From CAWCAW01 sp963714125 (GTDB lineage Bacteria > Actinomycetota > Acidimicrobiia > Acidimicrobiales > UBA8190), in assembly GCA_963714125.1 (NCBI GenBank), contig OY970234.1:1488001-1552000 (forward strand): a stretch of DNA of 64,000 nt, in the 5' to 3' direction. Below the pieces are notes generated by a model that was given only the letters and a program-made list of their open reading frames with translations, made no database searches and was not told where the DNA came from. Below are positions 24,039-33,031 of this stretch, one piece after another. Every line of letters starts with the position of its first letter. Position 1 is the first letter of the stretch. The translations under genes and the position numbers were made by a program.

Positions 24039-25485
24039 GGCGAATTCAACCGATCGTCGCAACACCTCTATTGCGGAGGTGTTGGATGGTTCGTCGTCAG
24101 CAAGCAGCAGATCGTGCAGTGCGGCCCGCAATGCGATCGCCGGGGCATCCACCACACCCGCGCGAGACCGAGCGACTGTTCTGGATGGAGATCGCGAAGG
24201 GACTTCTGCCTATCGAGGCGGCTGCTGCTGTCGGCGCCTCGCAGCCGGTCGGCCAGCGTTGGTTCCACAACGCCGGCGGCATGCCGCCCTTCGACCTGGA
24301 GCCGTTGTCTGGCCGCTACCTCTCGTTTCCTGAACGCGAGGAGATCGCTCTGTTGAGGGCCAAGGGCGCGGGGGTGCGACAAATCGCCCGCACCATCGGC
24401 CGCAGTCCGTCCACGATCTCTCGTGAGCTGCGCCGCAATGCTGCAACCCGTGGCGGCAAGGCCGACTACCGAGCGTCGGTTGCCCAGTGGAAGGCCGAGC
24501 TCACGGCAAAGCGTCCGAAGAAAGCGAAGATGGTCACGAACCCTGCGCTGCGCACCTATGTGCAGGAGCGGCTGTCGGGGGAGATCACCAGACCGGACGG
24601 CTCGGTGGTGGCCGGTCCTCGACCACCGCGATGGACGGGCAACAACAAGCCCCACCGAAAGGACAGGGCGTGGGTACGGGCCTGGAGTCCCGAGCAGATC
24701 GCGCATCGGATCAAGCTCGACTTCCCCAATGATGTAACGATGCGGATCAGCCACGAGGCGATCTACCAGTCGCTCTACATCGAAGGGCGTGGCGCACTGA
24801 AGCGCGAGCTCGTCTGGTGCCTGCGCACGGGTCGTGCGCTGCGAGCACCTCGAGAGCGCTCCCGTCGCAAGACTTGGGCGCACGTCACCCCCGAAACGCT
24901 GATCAGTGAACGGCCGCCCGAGGTCGAAGATCGTGCCGTTCCGGGGCACTGGGAGGGCGATCTGCTCATTGGCCTCGAGCGCTCCGCGATTGGCACCGTC
25001 GTCGAGCGCACGACTCGTTACACCGTGCTCGTCCACCTCCCCCGAGAGGAGGGCTACCGGCACAAGGAAACGGTGCACAACGGCCCGGCGCTCGCCGGCT
25101 ACGGCGCTATCACGATGAAGAACGCTCTCGCCAATTCGATGGCCGCGCTGCCAGAGCAGCTGGTGCGATCACTCACTTGGGACCGCGGCAAGGAGATGTC
25201 CGCGCACGCTCAGTTCAAGGTCGAGACCGGGATCCCGGTCTTCTTCGCTGACCCGCAATCACCATGGCAGCGCGGCACGAACGAGAACACCAACGGACTG
25301 CTCCGCCAGTATTTTCCGAAAGGCACCGACTTGTCACGTTGGTCGGCGGAGGAGGTGGAAGCCGTCGCACACGCGCTGAACACGCGGCCTCGCAAGACGC
25401 TCGGATGGAAGACACCCGCCGAGGCCTTCAACGACCGCCTACTGTCTCTTCAAGAAGCGGGTGTTGTTTCGACCAGTTGAATTCG
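24039..25485 (+). mobile_element. IS30-family insertion sequence, copy B
   Basis: This copy is 1447 bp, like copy A at 1078-2524, but in the opposite orientation. It begins GGCGAATTCAACCGATCGTC and ends in the inverse repeat GACCAGTTGAATTCG. A 5-bp duplication GTCAA lies at 24034-24038 and 25486-25490. It inserted between the divergent SRPBCC gene and the secreted-protein gene at 25532, leaving 42 bp between the duplication and that gene's start. Confidence 0.94.
24071..25480 (+). CDS. IS30-family transposase
   Basis: This 469-residue DDE transposase is identical in protein sequence to the copy at 1083-2492. It has the N-terminal helix-turn-helix ('IARTIGRSPSTISRELRRN') and the triad Asp297, Asp371 and Glu405. 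The stop codon falls within the terminal repeat region. Because both copies are intact and flanked by matching duplications, either could be active and could supply transposase to the other. Confidence 0.95.
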   Translation: MRRCWMVRRQQAADRAVRPAMRSPGHPPHPRETERLFWMEIAKGLLPIEAAAAVGASQPVGQRWFHNAGGMPPFDLEPLSGRYLSFPEREEIALLRAKGAGVRQIARTIGRSPSTISRELRRNAATRGGKADYRASVAQWKAELTAKRPKKAKMVTNPALRTYVQERLSGEITRPDGSVVAGPRPPRWTGNNKPHRKDRAWVRAWSPEQIAHRIKLDFPNDVTMRISHEAIYQSLYIEGRGALKRELVWCLRTGRALRAPRERSRRKTWAHVTPETLISERPPEVEDRAVPGHWEGDLLIGLERSAIGTVVERTTRYTVLVHLPREEGYRHKETVHNGPALAGYGAITMKNALANSMAALPEQLVRSLTWDRGKEMSAHAQFKVETGIPVFFADPQSPWQRGTNENTNGLLRQYFPKGTDLSRWSAEEVEAVAHALNTRPRKTLGWKTPAEAFNDRLLSLQEAGVVSTS

Positions 25486-25531
25486 GTCAATACACGCTGA
25501 CCATGTCAGGGGAAGAAAGGCAGGAATAGTC

Positions 25532-25993
25532 ATGACGACCAGTTTGATCAGAGAGACGAGTTCCACGTTGACGGATCGTAAGCAGCGGTCTCGTTGGGGC
25601 CGACGATTCTTGCCCTGGGGAACGAGTTTGGTCACTATCGTCGCTGTGGCCTGGTTCACCATAGGTGGATCAACTGCCGTCTACGCACACACGGCTGCTC
25701 ACCACTCCGCCAAGGCGTCGTATCTGGTGGCGTCGGGCACGGGCGACAAGCGATTTCGACCCATCAAGGTGGCCAAACATTGGACGGTGAAATGGACGTT
25801 CAACTGCCCGGGTGCCACGAGTACAAAGCCCTTCACGCTGACCGCCGCGCACAAGGGATCCAAGACCGCCACGGTGACGGCCCAAAACGGCCTGGGCGGA
25901 GGTGGGTACAAGCCCTACATAAAGGCCGGTACGTACCGACTCGACGTGACGACACCGTGCGCGTGGAATGTGTCGGTCAAGCCCACGGCCTAA
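25532..25993 (+). CDS. Secreted or membrane-anchored protein of unknown function
   Basis: This 153-residue protein has a basic N-terminus, a hydrophobic segment 'LVTIVAVAWFTIGGSTAVYA' and an Ala-His sequence that would suit signal peptidase cleavage. The mature part is beta-rich with two cysteines in 'FNCPGATS' and 'TPCAWNVSV', and 'HWTVKWTFNCPG', 'SKTATVTAQNGLGGGG' and 'AGTYRLDVTTPC'. This resembles small secreted beta-sandwich proteins of actinobacteria. I do not recognise the family. The IS30 copy B ends 46 bp before its start, so its native promoter has probably been displaced. GAAAGG lies upstream of the ATG. Confidence 0.7.
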   Translation: MTTSLIRETSSTLTDRKQRSRWGRRFLPWGTSLVTIVAVAWFTIGGSTAVYAHTAAHHSAKASYLVASGTGDKRFRPIKVAKHWTVKWTFNCPGATSTKPFTLTAAHKGSKTATVTAQNGLGGGGYKPYIKAGTYRLDVTTPCAWNVSVKPTA

Positions 25994-26147
25994 TCCCAGT
26001 GGTACCTCGATGACGCCGAGGACCGTGGGAGTCGACGAGATGGCCCCACGGTCCCGGCGCACGGGGGTAAGCCACCATTCTGCGAGGGCTTCGGGCCCCG
26101 TATAGACACGGACGAGTGCATGAACTCCTCGTTCCTACAATGCAACG

Positions 26148-27608
26148 GTGACGCTGGAGCGGACCGGGACGGAAACACGGAACCTCCTTGTGACCGGAGC
26201 GGCACTGCCGGACTGGCGGCGTTCGAGTGGGACTCGGATCGAGGCAGGCCGCCCAGTCGATATACGCATAGCGGGGGGTCGCATCGTAGCCCGGCGGCCG
26301 CGGTTGGACCCGCTTCCCGGTGAGGATGTCCTGAGCGTCGCCGGCAGTGTGATCTTGCCCGGTCTCCACGACCATCACATTCATCTGCGGTCGCTAGCCG
26401 CGGCGGCGCGATCGGTGGCCGTTGGGCCCGAAGACGTCGACGGTCACGATGCCATGCGGGTGGTGCTGCAGGCCGCTCCGACCGATCACCTTGGTTGGCG
26501 GCGCGCTGTCGGCTACTTCGAGTCGGTAGCCGGCGACCTCGATCGGTGGTCGCTCGATACCCTCGCCCTGCCGGGTCCGCTCCGGGTCCAGCACCGATCG
26601 GGAGCCCTGTGGATGGTGAACTCGGCCGGCGTCGGTGCCTTGGATCTCGATGCCGCCGACGAGCCTGGCGTCGAACGCGACGACAACGGCCAACCCACCG
26701 GGCGCATGTGGCGCATGGACGCGTGGCTCGCCCGGCGCCTATCAGACCGAGACCCGCTGGCAGATGCCCGTCGCCTCAGTGCACGCCTCGCCGCCTATGG
26801 AGTGACCGGAGTCACCGATGCCACCCCTGACGCCACCGCGTCGGGTCTGGCGGGGCTGGCTGCCGCGCTTGTCGACGGAGTCCTCGTGCAGCGCGTGCAT
26901 GCCATGTGCCCGCCCGGCATCGAGATGCCTGTCCACGAGCGGCTTACGCGCGGTCCCCACAAGGTCTTGCTCGACGACGACAGACTCCCTGATCTCGATG
27001 AGATGGTGAGCACGGTGCGTAGTTCACATGGATCGGGGTCTCCGGTTGCCATGCACTGTGTCACCCCGGTTCAGTTGGCCCTTGCGGTCGCAGCTTTTGA
27101 GGCCGCCGGGGTGATGCCGGGTGATCGCATCGAGCACGGCGCGGTCGTGCCCGCCGGGTACATCGACGCCGTGGCGGCCGCCGGGCTGACCGTTGTGACC
27201 AATCCTGGCTTGGTGCATGCCCGTGGCGATGATTACCTCGCCCATGTGGACGAACGCGACCTGCCCCACCTCTATCCGTGCGCATCGCTTATCAGCGCGG
27301 GCGTGGCGGTGGCGGCCGGGACTGATGCGCCTTTCGGCCCGGTCAACCCCTGGGCCGCCATAGGCGCGGCCCGGTGGCGTCGGACTCGCAGTGGGCACCA
27401 GGTGGGGTCGGCCGAAGCGGTATCGCTCCCACGCGCCATCGAGCTATTCACCGGTTGGGCGTCAAGGCCTGGCCATGGACGTCAGCTCGCGCCCGGCGAG
27501 ATCGGCGATCTCTGCCTCCTTGGGGCAGGAGCCATGCCCGAGCCCGGTGCGCCTGAAGTTCCGGTCGTGACCGTGGTAGGTGGCCAAGTGGTACACCGAT
27601 CTGATTGA
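26148..27608 (+). CDS. Amidohydrolase-family protein
   Basis: This 486-residue protein begins with GTG and has the amidohydrolase (YtcJ-like) layout. A beta-sandwich N-terminus leads to the metal motif 'VILPGLHDHHIHLRSLAAAA', with the His-x-His pair in the HHIHL run. A later 'AMHCVTPVQLALA' and 'GDRIEHGAVVPAG' hold further histidines, and 'VAAGTDAPFGPVNPW' holds the conserved aspartate. It would hydrolyse an amide, ester or related bond in a small substrate using divalent metals. No signal peptide is present. It runs towards the acyl-CoA cluster and stops 80 bp before the convergent CoA-transferase. A direct link to that pathway is only suggested by position. Confidence 0.85.
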   Translation: MTLERTGTETRNLLVTGAALPDWRRSSGTRIEAGRPVDIRIAGGRIVARRPRLDPLPGEDVLSVAGSVILPGLHDHHIHLRSLAAAARSVAVGPEDVDGHDAMRVVLQAAPTDHLGWRRAVGYFESVAGDLDRWSLDTLALPGPLRVQHRSGALWMVNSAGVGALDLDAADEPGVERDDNGQPTGRMWRMDAWLARRLSDRDPLADARRLSARLAAYGVTGVTDATPDATASGLAGLAAALVDGVLVQRVHAMCPPGIEMPVHERLTRGPHKVLLDDDRLPDLDEMVSTVRSSHGSGSPVAMHCVTPVQLALAVAAFEAAGVMPGDRIEHGAVVPAGYIDAVAAAGLTVVTNPGLVHARGDDYLAHVDERDLPHLYPCASLISAGVAVAAGTDAPFGPVNPWAAIGAARWRRTRSGHQVGSAEAVSLPRAIELFTGWASRPGHGRQLAPGEIGDLCLLGAGAMPEPGAPEVPVVTVVGGQVVHRSD

Positions 27609-27688
27609 CATATCCGGTGTTTCGGCGTGATTTGCGCCGGCACCGTGTGTCATGGCGCTTCCCGTGATGGGCCGGTAGCCGAATCGCA

Positions 27689-28819
27689 TCACGGGTGGAG
27701 CGCGTCGGTCGACAGGAGCGACGCCGCGCATGCCTGCATCGAGACGTCGAGGAGCGCACCACCTCCTTCGGCAAGTGCCTCAAAGGTGGCCACGGCAGCC
27801 ACCATGCCCGTCACGGGATCGGCAATGGCGTCGCCTAGGAAGACGGGGTCAGCCTCGGACTCCCACGCCACGAGTCCGCCGGCAACGGCGGCGTCATCGC
27901 CAAAGGCGACCCAGTCGCGAGCGAGCCCGGCGCGGCCATAACCGGTGATGCTTACCCACAAGCGTCCCGGACGAAGCGCCACATCTTCAGGACCGGCGCC
28001 GAGTTGCTCGAGGGCTCGAGGCCGCGATGAATCGATGACGACATCTGCCTCATCGAGGAGCTCGCCCAGGCGCCGCCGACCTTCGGCATCGGTGAAATCC
28101 AATGTTTCAACCGGTTGATCATCGTCATGAAGGGTCCGGTAGAACGATGGGATTGCTCGGCCCCCGTCGGGGCGCGTGGTGCTTTCTACCTTGACGACGT
28201 GTCCACCGGCGCGCCACAGAAGGTGGGCGGCCAAGGGCCCCGCCCACATCGACGACAGGTCGATGATGCGCAGTGCCGCCAATGGGCGCCGACCGGCACG
28301 GGGCCACAAATGCGTGCTCCTCACTCGTGGTGCGAGGTCCTGAGGGAGCCGAGGCAGGGGGGCGGCCGGAACTCCAAGCAGACGTGCCTTAGCCGCGACT
28401 TCCTGCACGGATGTCTGGGCAATGGACTCTTCGAGCGCGTCCCAAGGATAGGAACCCGCGGGTCGGCCCACGATGGCGTCGACAGCGGCCACGTCTTCGC
28501 TTCGACTGAGGTTCACGGCCAGGAACCCGTCGTCTCCCTGCAGGAGTCGACACGCCCCGCCGGCCGAGACTCGACCTCGGCGTCCCAGGCCCAAAAGCTT
28601 GGCCCGCACCATGAGCAGCTCGGCCCAGTCCACGTCGATCGGCGATTCGAGTTCTGCAGACGAGCTCACCAACGATGCCGCCAGGTCGTCCAAGGCATTC
28701 ACGACCCCGGGGGGTGGCGCGACAGGCGGGCCGTCGGCGCGACCGGTCAGATTCATGAGCCCGGAAGTTGCCGCAGCGCGAAAATCAGCCGCCGCGTCGA
28801 GGTCAACCCGGGCCTGCAC
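27689..28819 (-). CDS. Family III CoA-transferase (CaiB/BaiF-like)
   Basis: This 376-residue protein shows the CaiB/BaiF pattern: 'LRIIDLSSMWAGPLAAHLLW', 'GGHVVKVESTTRPDGGRA', 'DEADVVIDSSRPRALEQLG' and 'WVSITGYGRAGLARDWVAFG'. The likely catalytic aspartate is in 'VAFGDDAAVAGGL'. Such enzymes pass CoA from one acyl-CoA to another acid. The N-terminal 150 residues are unusual for the family and lack a clear match, so it may be an atypical or two-part member. It is divergent from the enoyl-CoA hydratase gene, 35 bp away. Confidence 0.85.
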   Translation of the reverse strand: MQARVDLDAAADFRAAATSGLMNLTGRADGPPVAPPPGVVNALDDLAASLVSSSAELESPIDVDWAELLMVRAKLLGLGRRGRVSAGGACRLLQGDDGFLAVNLSRSEDVAAVDAIVGRPAGSYPWDALEESIAQTSVQEVAAKARLLGVPAAPLPRLPQDLAPRVRSTHLWPRAGRRPLAALRIIDLSSMWAGPLAAHLLWRAGGHVVKVESTTRPDGGRAIPSFYRTLHDDDQPVETLDFTDAEGRRRLGELLDEADVVIDSSRPRALEQLGAGPEDVALRPGRLWVSITGYGRAGLARDWVAFGDDAAVAGGLVAWESEADPVFLGDAIADPVTGMVAAVATFEALAEGGGALLDVSMQACAASLLSTDALHP

Positions 28820-28854
28820 GAAGCAGAGGATACGCTCCTCGGATCATCCCCAAG

Positions 28855-29901
28855 TTGCCGAGCGCATTGAACATCTCCACCGCCAACGACCTGTTTGCGG
28901 CGGCGCGCCGGGGCAGCCGCGAGTTCCTCGGTGTGCTCGATGGCGTGCCCACCGTGATGGTGGAGGTGCGTACTGGCGACGTCGAGCTGGCGGCCGTGGC
29001 ACCGGCCTTTCCGAGCGTCGTGGTCGCCGTGGCGCGTGATCATCCCGCCGCACCTGCGCCCGTTGGCGCCGACATCGCTCTATGTCCCGTCGGTCCGTCA
29101 GCGGCCCCGGCGGGTTGGGTGGCGGTTGCTGATCTCGATGCCGAGCTCCGACACCTCACCGAGCGTGTTCGCCACGCGCCTGAGCCCGCGGTGATCCTGG
29201 CCCAGCTGTTGCGTACCAGCGACCAACTCGACACCGAGCGCGCCCTGATGGCCGAATCGTTGGCCTATTCCGTTTTGCAGTCCGGGGCTGCATTCAATGC
29301 GTGGCTGCGCGATCGGCGCCGGGGGCCACCGCAGGTGAGACAAGAGCCCGACGATCCGGTCCTGGTGGAACGCCGTGACGGGACGTTGATCATCACGCTC
29401 AACAGACCGCACGTGCGCAATGCCGCCAACGTCGCCCTGCGCGACTCATTGGCCTCGGTGCTGGTCGACGCCATCACCGACCCGGGCGTGCTCACCGTTG
29501 AATTGCACGGGGCAGGACCGGACTTCTCGAGCGGTGGGGACCTGGACGAGTTCGGCTCCATGACCGACCCCACGCTGGCCCATGTGATTCGTACTGTTCG
29601 CAGCCCGGCTCTCCTCCTGGCCCGACTGGAAAGCAGGGTCACCGCCCATCTGCACGGCGCCTGCGTGGGTGCGGGTATCGAGCTCGCCGCCTTTGCCGGG
29701 CGTGTAGTGGCTTCGCCCGAGGCGCGCTGTCAACTGCCCGAGCTGGGCCTTGGTTTGGTTCCCGGCTCGGGTGGCACGGTCAGCATCACCCGTCGGATCG
29801 GGCGCCAGCGCACGGCGTGGCTGGCGCTCGGAGGCTCGGCGATCTCGGCTGAAACGGCAGCGATGTGGGGTCTCGTCGACGAGGTCGTGCCCGACCGTTG
29901 A
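28855..29901 (+). CDS. Enoyl-CoA hydratase/isomerase-family protein
   Basis: The C-terminal 200 residues form a crotonase fold: 'LIITLNRPHVRNAANVALRD', the first oxyanion segment 'FSSGGDLDEF', the second 'LHGACVGAGIELAAFAGRVV' and 'LPELGLGLVPGSGGTVS'. The catalytic glutamates of classical hydratases are plausibly Glu in 'GAGIELAA' and Glu in 'QLPELGLG'. About 160 residues precede this domain and have no match I can name. The start is uncertain; I use TTG 28855, just past the divergent CoA-transferase, because the longer frame overlaps that gene. It would hydrate or isomerise an enoyl-CoA during beta-oxidation-like breakdown. Confidence 0.82.
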   Translation: MPSALNISTANDLFAAARRGSREFLGVLDGVPTVMVEVRTGDVELAAVAPAFPSVVVAVARDHPAAPAPVGADIALCPVGPSAAPAGWVAVADLDAELRHLTERVRHAPEPAVILAQLLRTSDQLDTERALMAESLAYSVLQSGAAFNAWLRDRRRGPPQVRQEPDDPVLVERRDGTLIITLNRPHVRNAANVALRDSLASVLVDAITDPGVLTVELHGAGPDFSSGGDLDEFGSMTDPTLAHVIRTVRSPALLLARLESRVTAHLHGACVGAGIELAAFAGRVVASPEARCQLPELGLGLVPGSGGTVSITRRIGRQRTAWLALGGSAISAETAAMWGLVDEVVPDR

Positions 29902-29952
29902 GAACTCAGCGGCAGGCGGAGAGCCGCGGTGGAGCAGTGCTCGGGGTCACGG

Positions 29953-30783
29953 TCAGCCCAACTTGCCGGTCAGGAACTGGGCCGCATCCGTAGCCGGCGG
30001 ATACGCCCCGGTCAGGCCCGACGCGATGTAACCAACATCGGTCACCAAGGTCTGCCCCGTGATGGATGCGGCGGCGTCGCTGCAAAGGAAGAGCAGCGGG
30101 TACGCCTGGTCCATGGGAGGAGAGGCTTCGAGGCCGAGCTCGGCGCGGTAATCGGAACCGAATTCGAGCCAGAGCTCCTTGTTGGCTTGCGCCAATGGGG
30201 TATTCGTGGGTCCCGGGCAGATGGCGTTGATCCGGATCCCTTGCTTGAGCAGAACAAAAGCCTGGGCGGCTACGTACGCACAGATGGCCTGCTTCGAGGA
30301 CCAGTAGTCGGCACCACCATTCTGGGCGATCCACTCCACCGCCGTATCGAAGTCGGGTGTGGCCAGATACTCCTTCAACCGTTCGAGGTTGGCCTCCCAT
30401 CCCAGACCAGCGGCCGATGAGATGAACCCGATGCTCGATCCCCGGGGAAGCATGCCCTTCTCCACCATGCGATCGATCATGTGGCGGTGGCCGATGAAGT
30501 TGATTTTCTCGATGCCGGGCGTTCCGTCGGCAACACCTGCGCAGGAAAACAGTACGTCCACCGGGCCGCCCAGCTGCTCGAGGGCCCGATCGATGGAGTT
30601 TTTCTCCGCCAGGTTGACCTCGATGTAGCTCGCACCCGCCAATGACGGCTTGGCCACATCCATGATCACCACCTCGGCCCCAGCATCCAGGGCGAGTTCG
30701 GCGGTGGCCGCCCCCATGCCGGTGGCTCCGCCCACGACGAGGACGCGCTTGCCCGTGTAGCGAAAAGCATCAAAGAGTGTCAT
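29953..30783 (-). CDS. Short-chain dehydrogenase/reductase (hydroxysteroid dehydrogenase-like)
   Basis: This 276-residue protein is a classical SDR. The NAD-binding glycine motif 'VVGGATGMGAATAEL' lies at residues 17-30, 'LFSCAGVAD' replaces the NNAG motif, the catalytic serine lies in 'GFISSAAGLGW', and the Tyr-x-x-x-Lys is 'YWSSKQA'. The insertion between Ser and Tyr ('ERLKEYLATPDFDTAVEWIA') and the 'AICPGPTNTPL' loop resemble 3-alpha-hydroxysteroid dehydrogenase/carbonyl reductase-type enzymes. It would oxidise a secondary alcohol with NAD(P). The genes on either side are acyl-CoA genes, so a hydroxyacyl-CoA or steroid-type substrate is reasonable but unproven. Confidence 0.88.
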   Translation of the reverse strand: MTLFDAFRYTGKRVLVVGGATGMGAATAELALDAGAEVVIMDVAKPSLAGASYIEVNLAEKNSIDRALEQLGGPVDVLFSCAGVADGTPGIEKINFIGHRHMIDRMVEKGMLPRGSSIGFISSAAGLGWEANLERLKEYLATPDFDTAVEWIAQNGGADYWSSKQAICAYVAAQAFVLLKQGIRINAICPGPTNTPLAQANKELWLEFGSDYRAELGLEASPPMDQAYPLLFLCSDAAASITGQTLVTDVGYIASGLTGAYPPATDAAQFLTGKLG

Positions 30784-30816
30784 TTGTCGTTTCTCCCTGG
30801 TTGTGTGGCCCGCTCG

Positions 30817-32031
30817 TCAGGCAACGACGCCGCGGACCTTCAAATCCACGATGGCATCCATATCAAATCCGAGGTCGGTAAGGATCTGGTCCCCGTGCTC
30901 GTTGAACTCGGGCGAACGGCCCGGCACGGCGGGTACGCCGTCGTACTGAATCGGCGCACTGACGAGCTTGAAAGGCTTGCCCTCGGCGGTCTCGCACGAT
31001 TGCATGTAGCCGTTGGCATCTGCCTGGGGATCGGCGGCCACCTCAAGGGTGTTTTGCACGATGGCCCATTGGCCGGTGAACTGCTCCAGCTTCTCGACCC
31101 ACTCCGCCAGAGTGTGCTTGGCAAATTCCTCGCTGAGAATGGTTGCGCCCGCGGCACCGTTGGCGACGAGGGAGGCGTGATCGGAAAAACGGGGGTCCAC
31201 GGCCAGCTCCGGGCGTCCGATCACGTCGCACATCGACGGCCAGTACTTGCCCGCCTGTAGGGACGTGAACGAAATCCAGCGGTCGTCTTGGGTCCTGTAG
31301 TTACCCGTGAGGGGATTGAGGGCGAAACCACCGGGAGTGGGCTGCCACGGCATGTTGAGGAGCAACGACAGACTGATGGTCTGACCCATGGCCCACATCC
31401 CCGAGGACAGCAGGGACACGTCGACGGTGGTGGCCTCTCCGGTTCTCTCACGATGGAACAGCGCGCCCATGATGCCGCCGGCGATGGTCATGGCACCGAT
31501 GGAGTCGCCGAATCCGGGACCCGGCGGGCCCACGATGTGGCCATAGTCGGTTCTCGTGACCGCCAAGGCCACGCCGGAGCGACTCCAAAAGGCCAGAGAG
31601 TCATAGGAGCCCTTGTCAGCATCGGGGCCACGTTCGCCCTGACCGGTGCCACGGGCATAGATGATGTCGGGGTTGGCCCGTCGGATGTCCTCTACGTCGA
31701 TCTGCAACTTTGTGCGTACGCCCGGGAGCTTGTTGGTGAGAAAGACGTCACATGTGGCGGCCAGCTTGTAGAGGATCTCTCGGCCCTCGGGGGAGGCGAG
31801 GTCGAGGCCAATGCTTTGCTTGCCTCGGTTGGAATGCTCGAGCAGTACGTGCACATCACCGAGGATCATGCCGACTCCCGATGCCGCCAGCCCGCGCATG
31901 GCGTCGCCCCGTTCGACGTGCTCGACCTTGATGACCTCCGCCCCCCAATCAGACAGGAGCGCCGAGGCGGCCGGCACAAATGTCTGCTCGGCGACCTCCA
32001 GAACCCGTACGCCCTTCATAACGGCAGTCAT
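30817..32031 (-). CDS. Family III CoA-transferase
   Basis: This 404-residue protein is a full-length CaiB/BaiF CoA-transferase: 'GVRVLEVAEQTFVPAASALL', 'WGAEVIKVEHVERGDAMRGL', 'GKQSIGLDLASPEGREILYK', 'CDVFLTNKLPG' and 'YARGTGQGERGPDADKGSYD'. The catalytic aspartate is the Asp in 'SYDSLAFWSRSG'. It would activate a carboxylic acid to its CoA ester or transfer CoA between acids. It lies 33 bp upstream of the SDR gene on the same strand and probably shares its transcript, so the dehydrogenase and CoA-transferase may act on the same compound. Confidence 0.92.
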   Translation of the reverse strand: MTAVMKGVRVLEVAEQTFVPAASALLSDWGAEVIKVEHVERGDAMRGLAASGVGMILGDVHVLLEHSNRGKQSIGLDLASPEGREILYKLAATCDVFLTNKLPGVRTKLQIDVEDIRRANPDIIYARGTGQGERGPDADKGSYDSLAFWSRSGVALAVTRTDYGHIVGPPGPGFGDSIGAMTIAGGIMGALFHRERTGEATTVDVSLLSSGMWAMGQTISLSLLLNMPWQPTPGGFALNPLTGNYRTQDDRWISFTSLQAGKYWPSMCDVIGRPELAVDPRFSDHASLVANGAAGATILSEEFAKHTLAEWVEKLEQFTGQWAIVQNTLEVAADPQADANGYMQSCETAEGKPFKLVSAPIQYDGVPAVPGRSPEFNEHGDQILTDLGFDMDAIVDLKVRGVVA

Positions 32032-32102
32032 CGATGTCTTCCCCTCTGCAATGGCGCTGCCATATGCTCTGATCTCCCCTTAGTGGGTGCCCGGTGCCGT
32101 GG

Positions 32103-32849
32103 TTAGGCAGGCGGCCGAGGCACCACGGTAACCGACGCCACGCTGGCGTCGGCACCGCAGCGCAAGACGCTGTGCACCACGTTGACGAGGTTCTCCACGT
32201 CCATCAATGAGCCCGAGAGATAGTTTCTCGCCGCCCAGATGGGAAAGAGCTCACCGGCCAAATCCGCGTCCCAATCACTCGTGAACTGGCTCATGGAGTC
32301 GCCGTCGCCGCCCATGCAGTCGCCGACGATGACCCGAGTGAACCCGATGTGGGGATGTTCGATGCGCCAGGCCTCGATGAGCTTGTCGAGCGCAGCCTTG
32401 CTCACCGAGTAGGCGCCGAGTCCCGGCCACGGAGGCGTCACCGATGCGCTCACCGTCGACAGGTAGGCGGCTGTGCCCCGAGATGCGGCCAGATAGGGGA
32501 GGGCCGCCGCGGTGACCACCGCCGCCCCCACGACATTGGTGTCGAAGGTCCGGCGCCAGGTGGCGGCGTCGATGTCGACCAGGCGAGCCAGAGGTCCCAC
32601 CCCGGTGGCATAGACCAGGCCGTCCACCCCGCCCAAGCCGTCGGCGGCTTCCTCCAGGCTGCGACGGCAGGCCGCCTCGTCCGTGACGTCACACGCAATG
32701 GCCAGAGCCCCCGGACCCGCTTGGCGGGCGGCCTCCACGAGCATGTCGTGGCGTCGGGCCAACAGCGCCACCTCTTCGCCGCGTCGAGCCAGACCGATGC
32801 CGACACTGCGACCGAGGCCACTCGAGGCTCCGACGACAACCGTCTTCAC
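32103..32849 (-). CDS. Short-chain dehydrogenase/reductase
   Basis: This 248-residue SDR has the cofactor motif 'VVVGASSGLGRSVGIGLA' near the N-terminus, 'AIACDVTDEAACRRSLEEAA', 'GLVYATGVGPLARL' at the NNAG position, serine in 'YLSTVSASVTPP' and Tyr-x-x-x-Lys in 'YSVSKAALDKL'. It is of normal length. It heads the minus-strand set 32849-29953 with CoA-transferase and SDR downstream, 71 bp separating it from the CoA-transferase. The substrate is unknown. Confidence 0.9.
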   Translation of the reverse strand: MKTVVVGASSGLGRSVGIGLARRGEEVALLARRHDMLVEAARQAGPGALAIACDVTDEAACRRSLEEAADGLGGVDGLVYATGVGPLARLVDIDAATWRRTFDTNVVGAAVVTAAALPYLAASRGTAAYLSTVSASVTPPWPGLGAYSVSKAALDKLIEAWRIEHPHIGFTRVIVGDCMGGDGDSMSQFTSDWDADLAGELFPIWAARNYLSGSLMDVENLVNVVHSVLRCGADASVASVTVVPRPPA

Positions 32850-33031
32850 GATGCCCTATCCCCCCGGGGAGCTGCCATCGGCGATGAGGCTAGCCCCAGG
32901 TCGGACCCCGACGGCGAGGTGCAATGAGGGGGGGTGCAATTAGAAGGTATCGGAAACCGTGTCTCGTCCGAGTCGGTGGCACAATGCCAGATCACCATGG
33001 CCGTTCGATCCTTGTTCTCCGCCGTTTTCTG

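Noticed and set aside
23379..24155. 258-codon frame extending the SRPBCC gene into the IS30 element
   Set aside because: The region above 23852 has no ribosome site and runs across the IS30 left end. The domain starts at GTG 23852.
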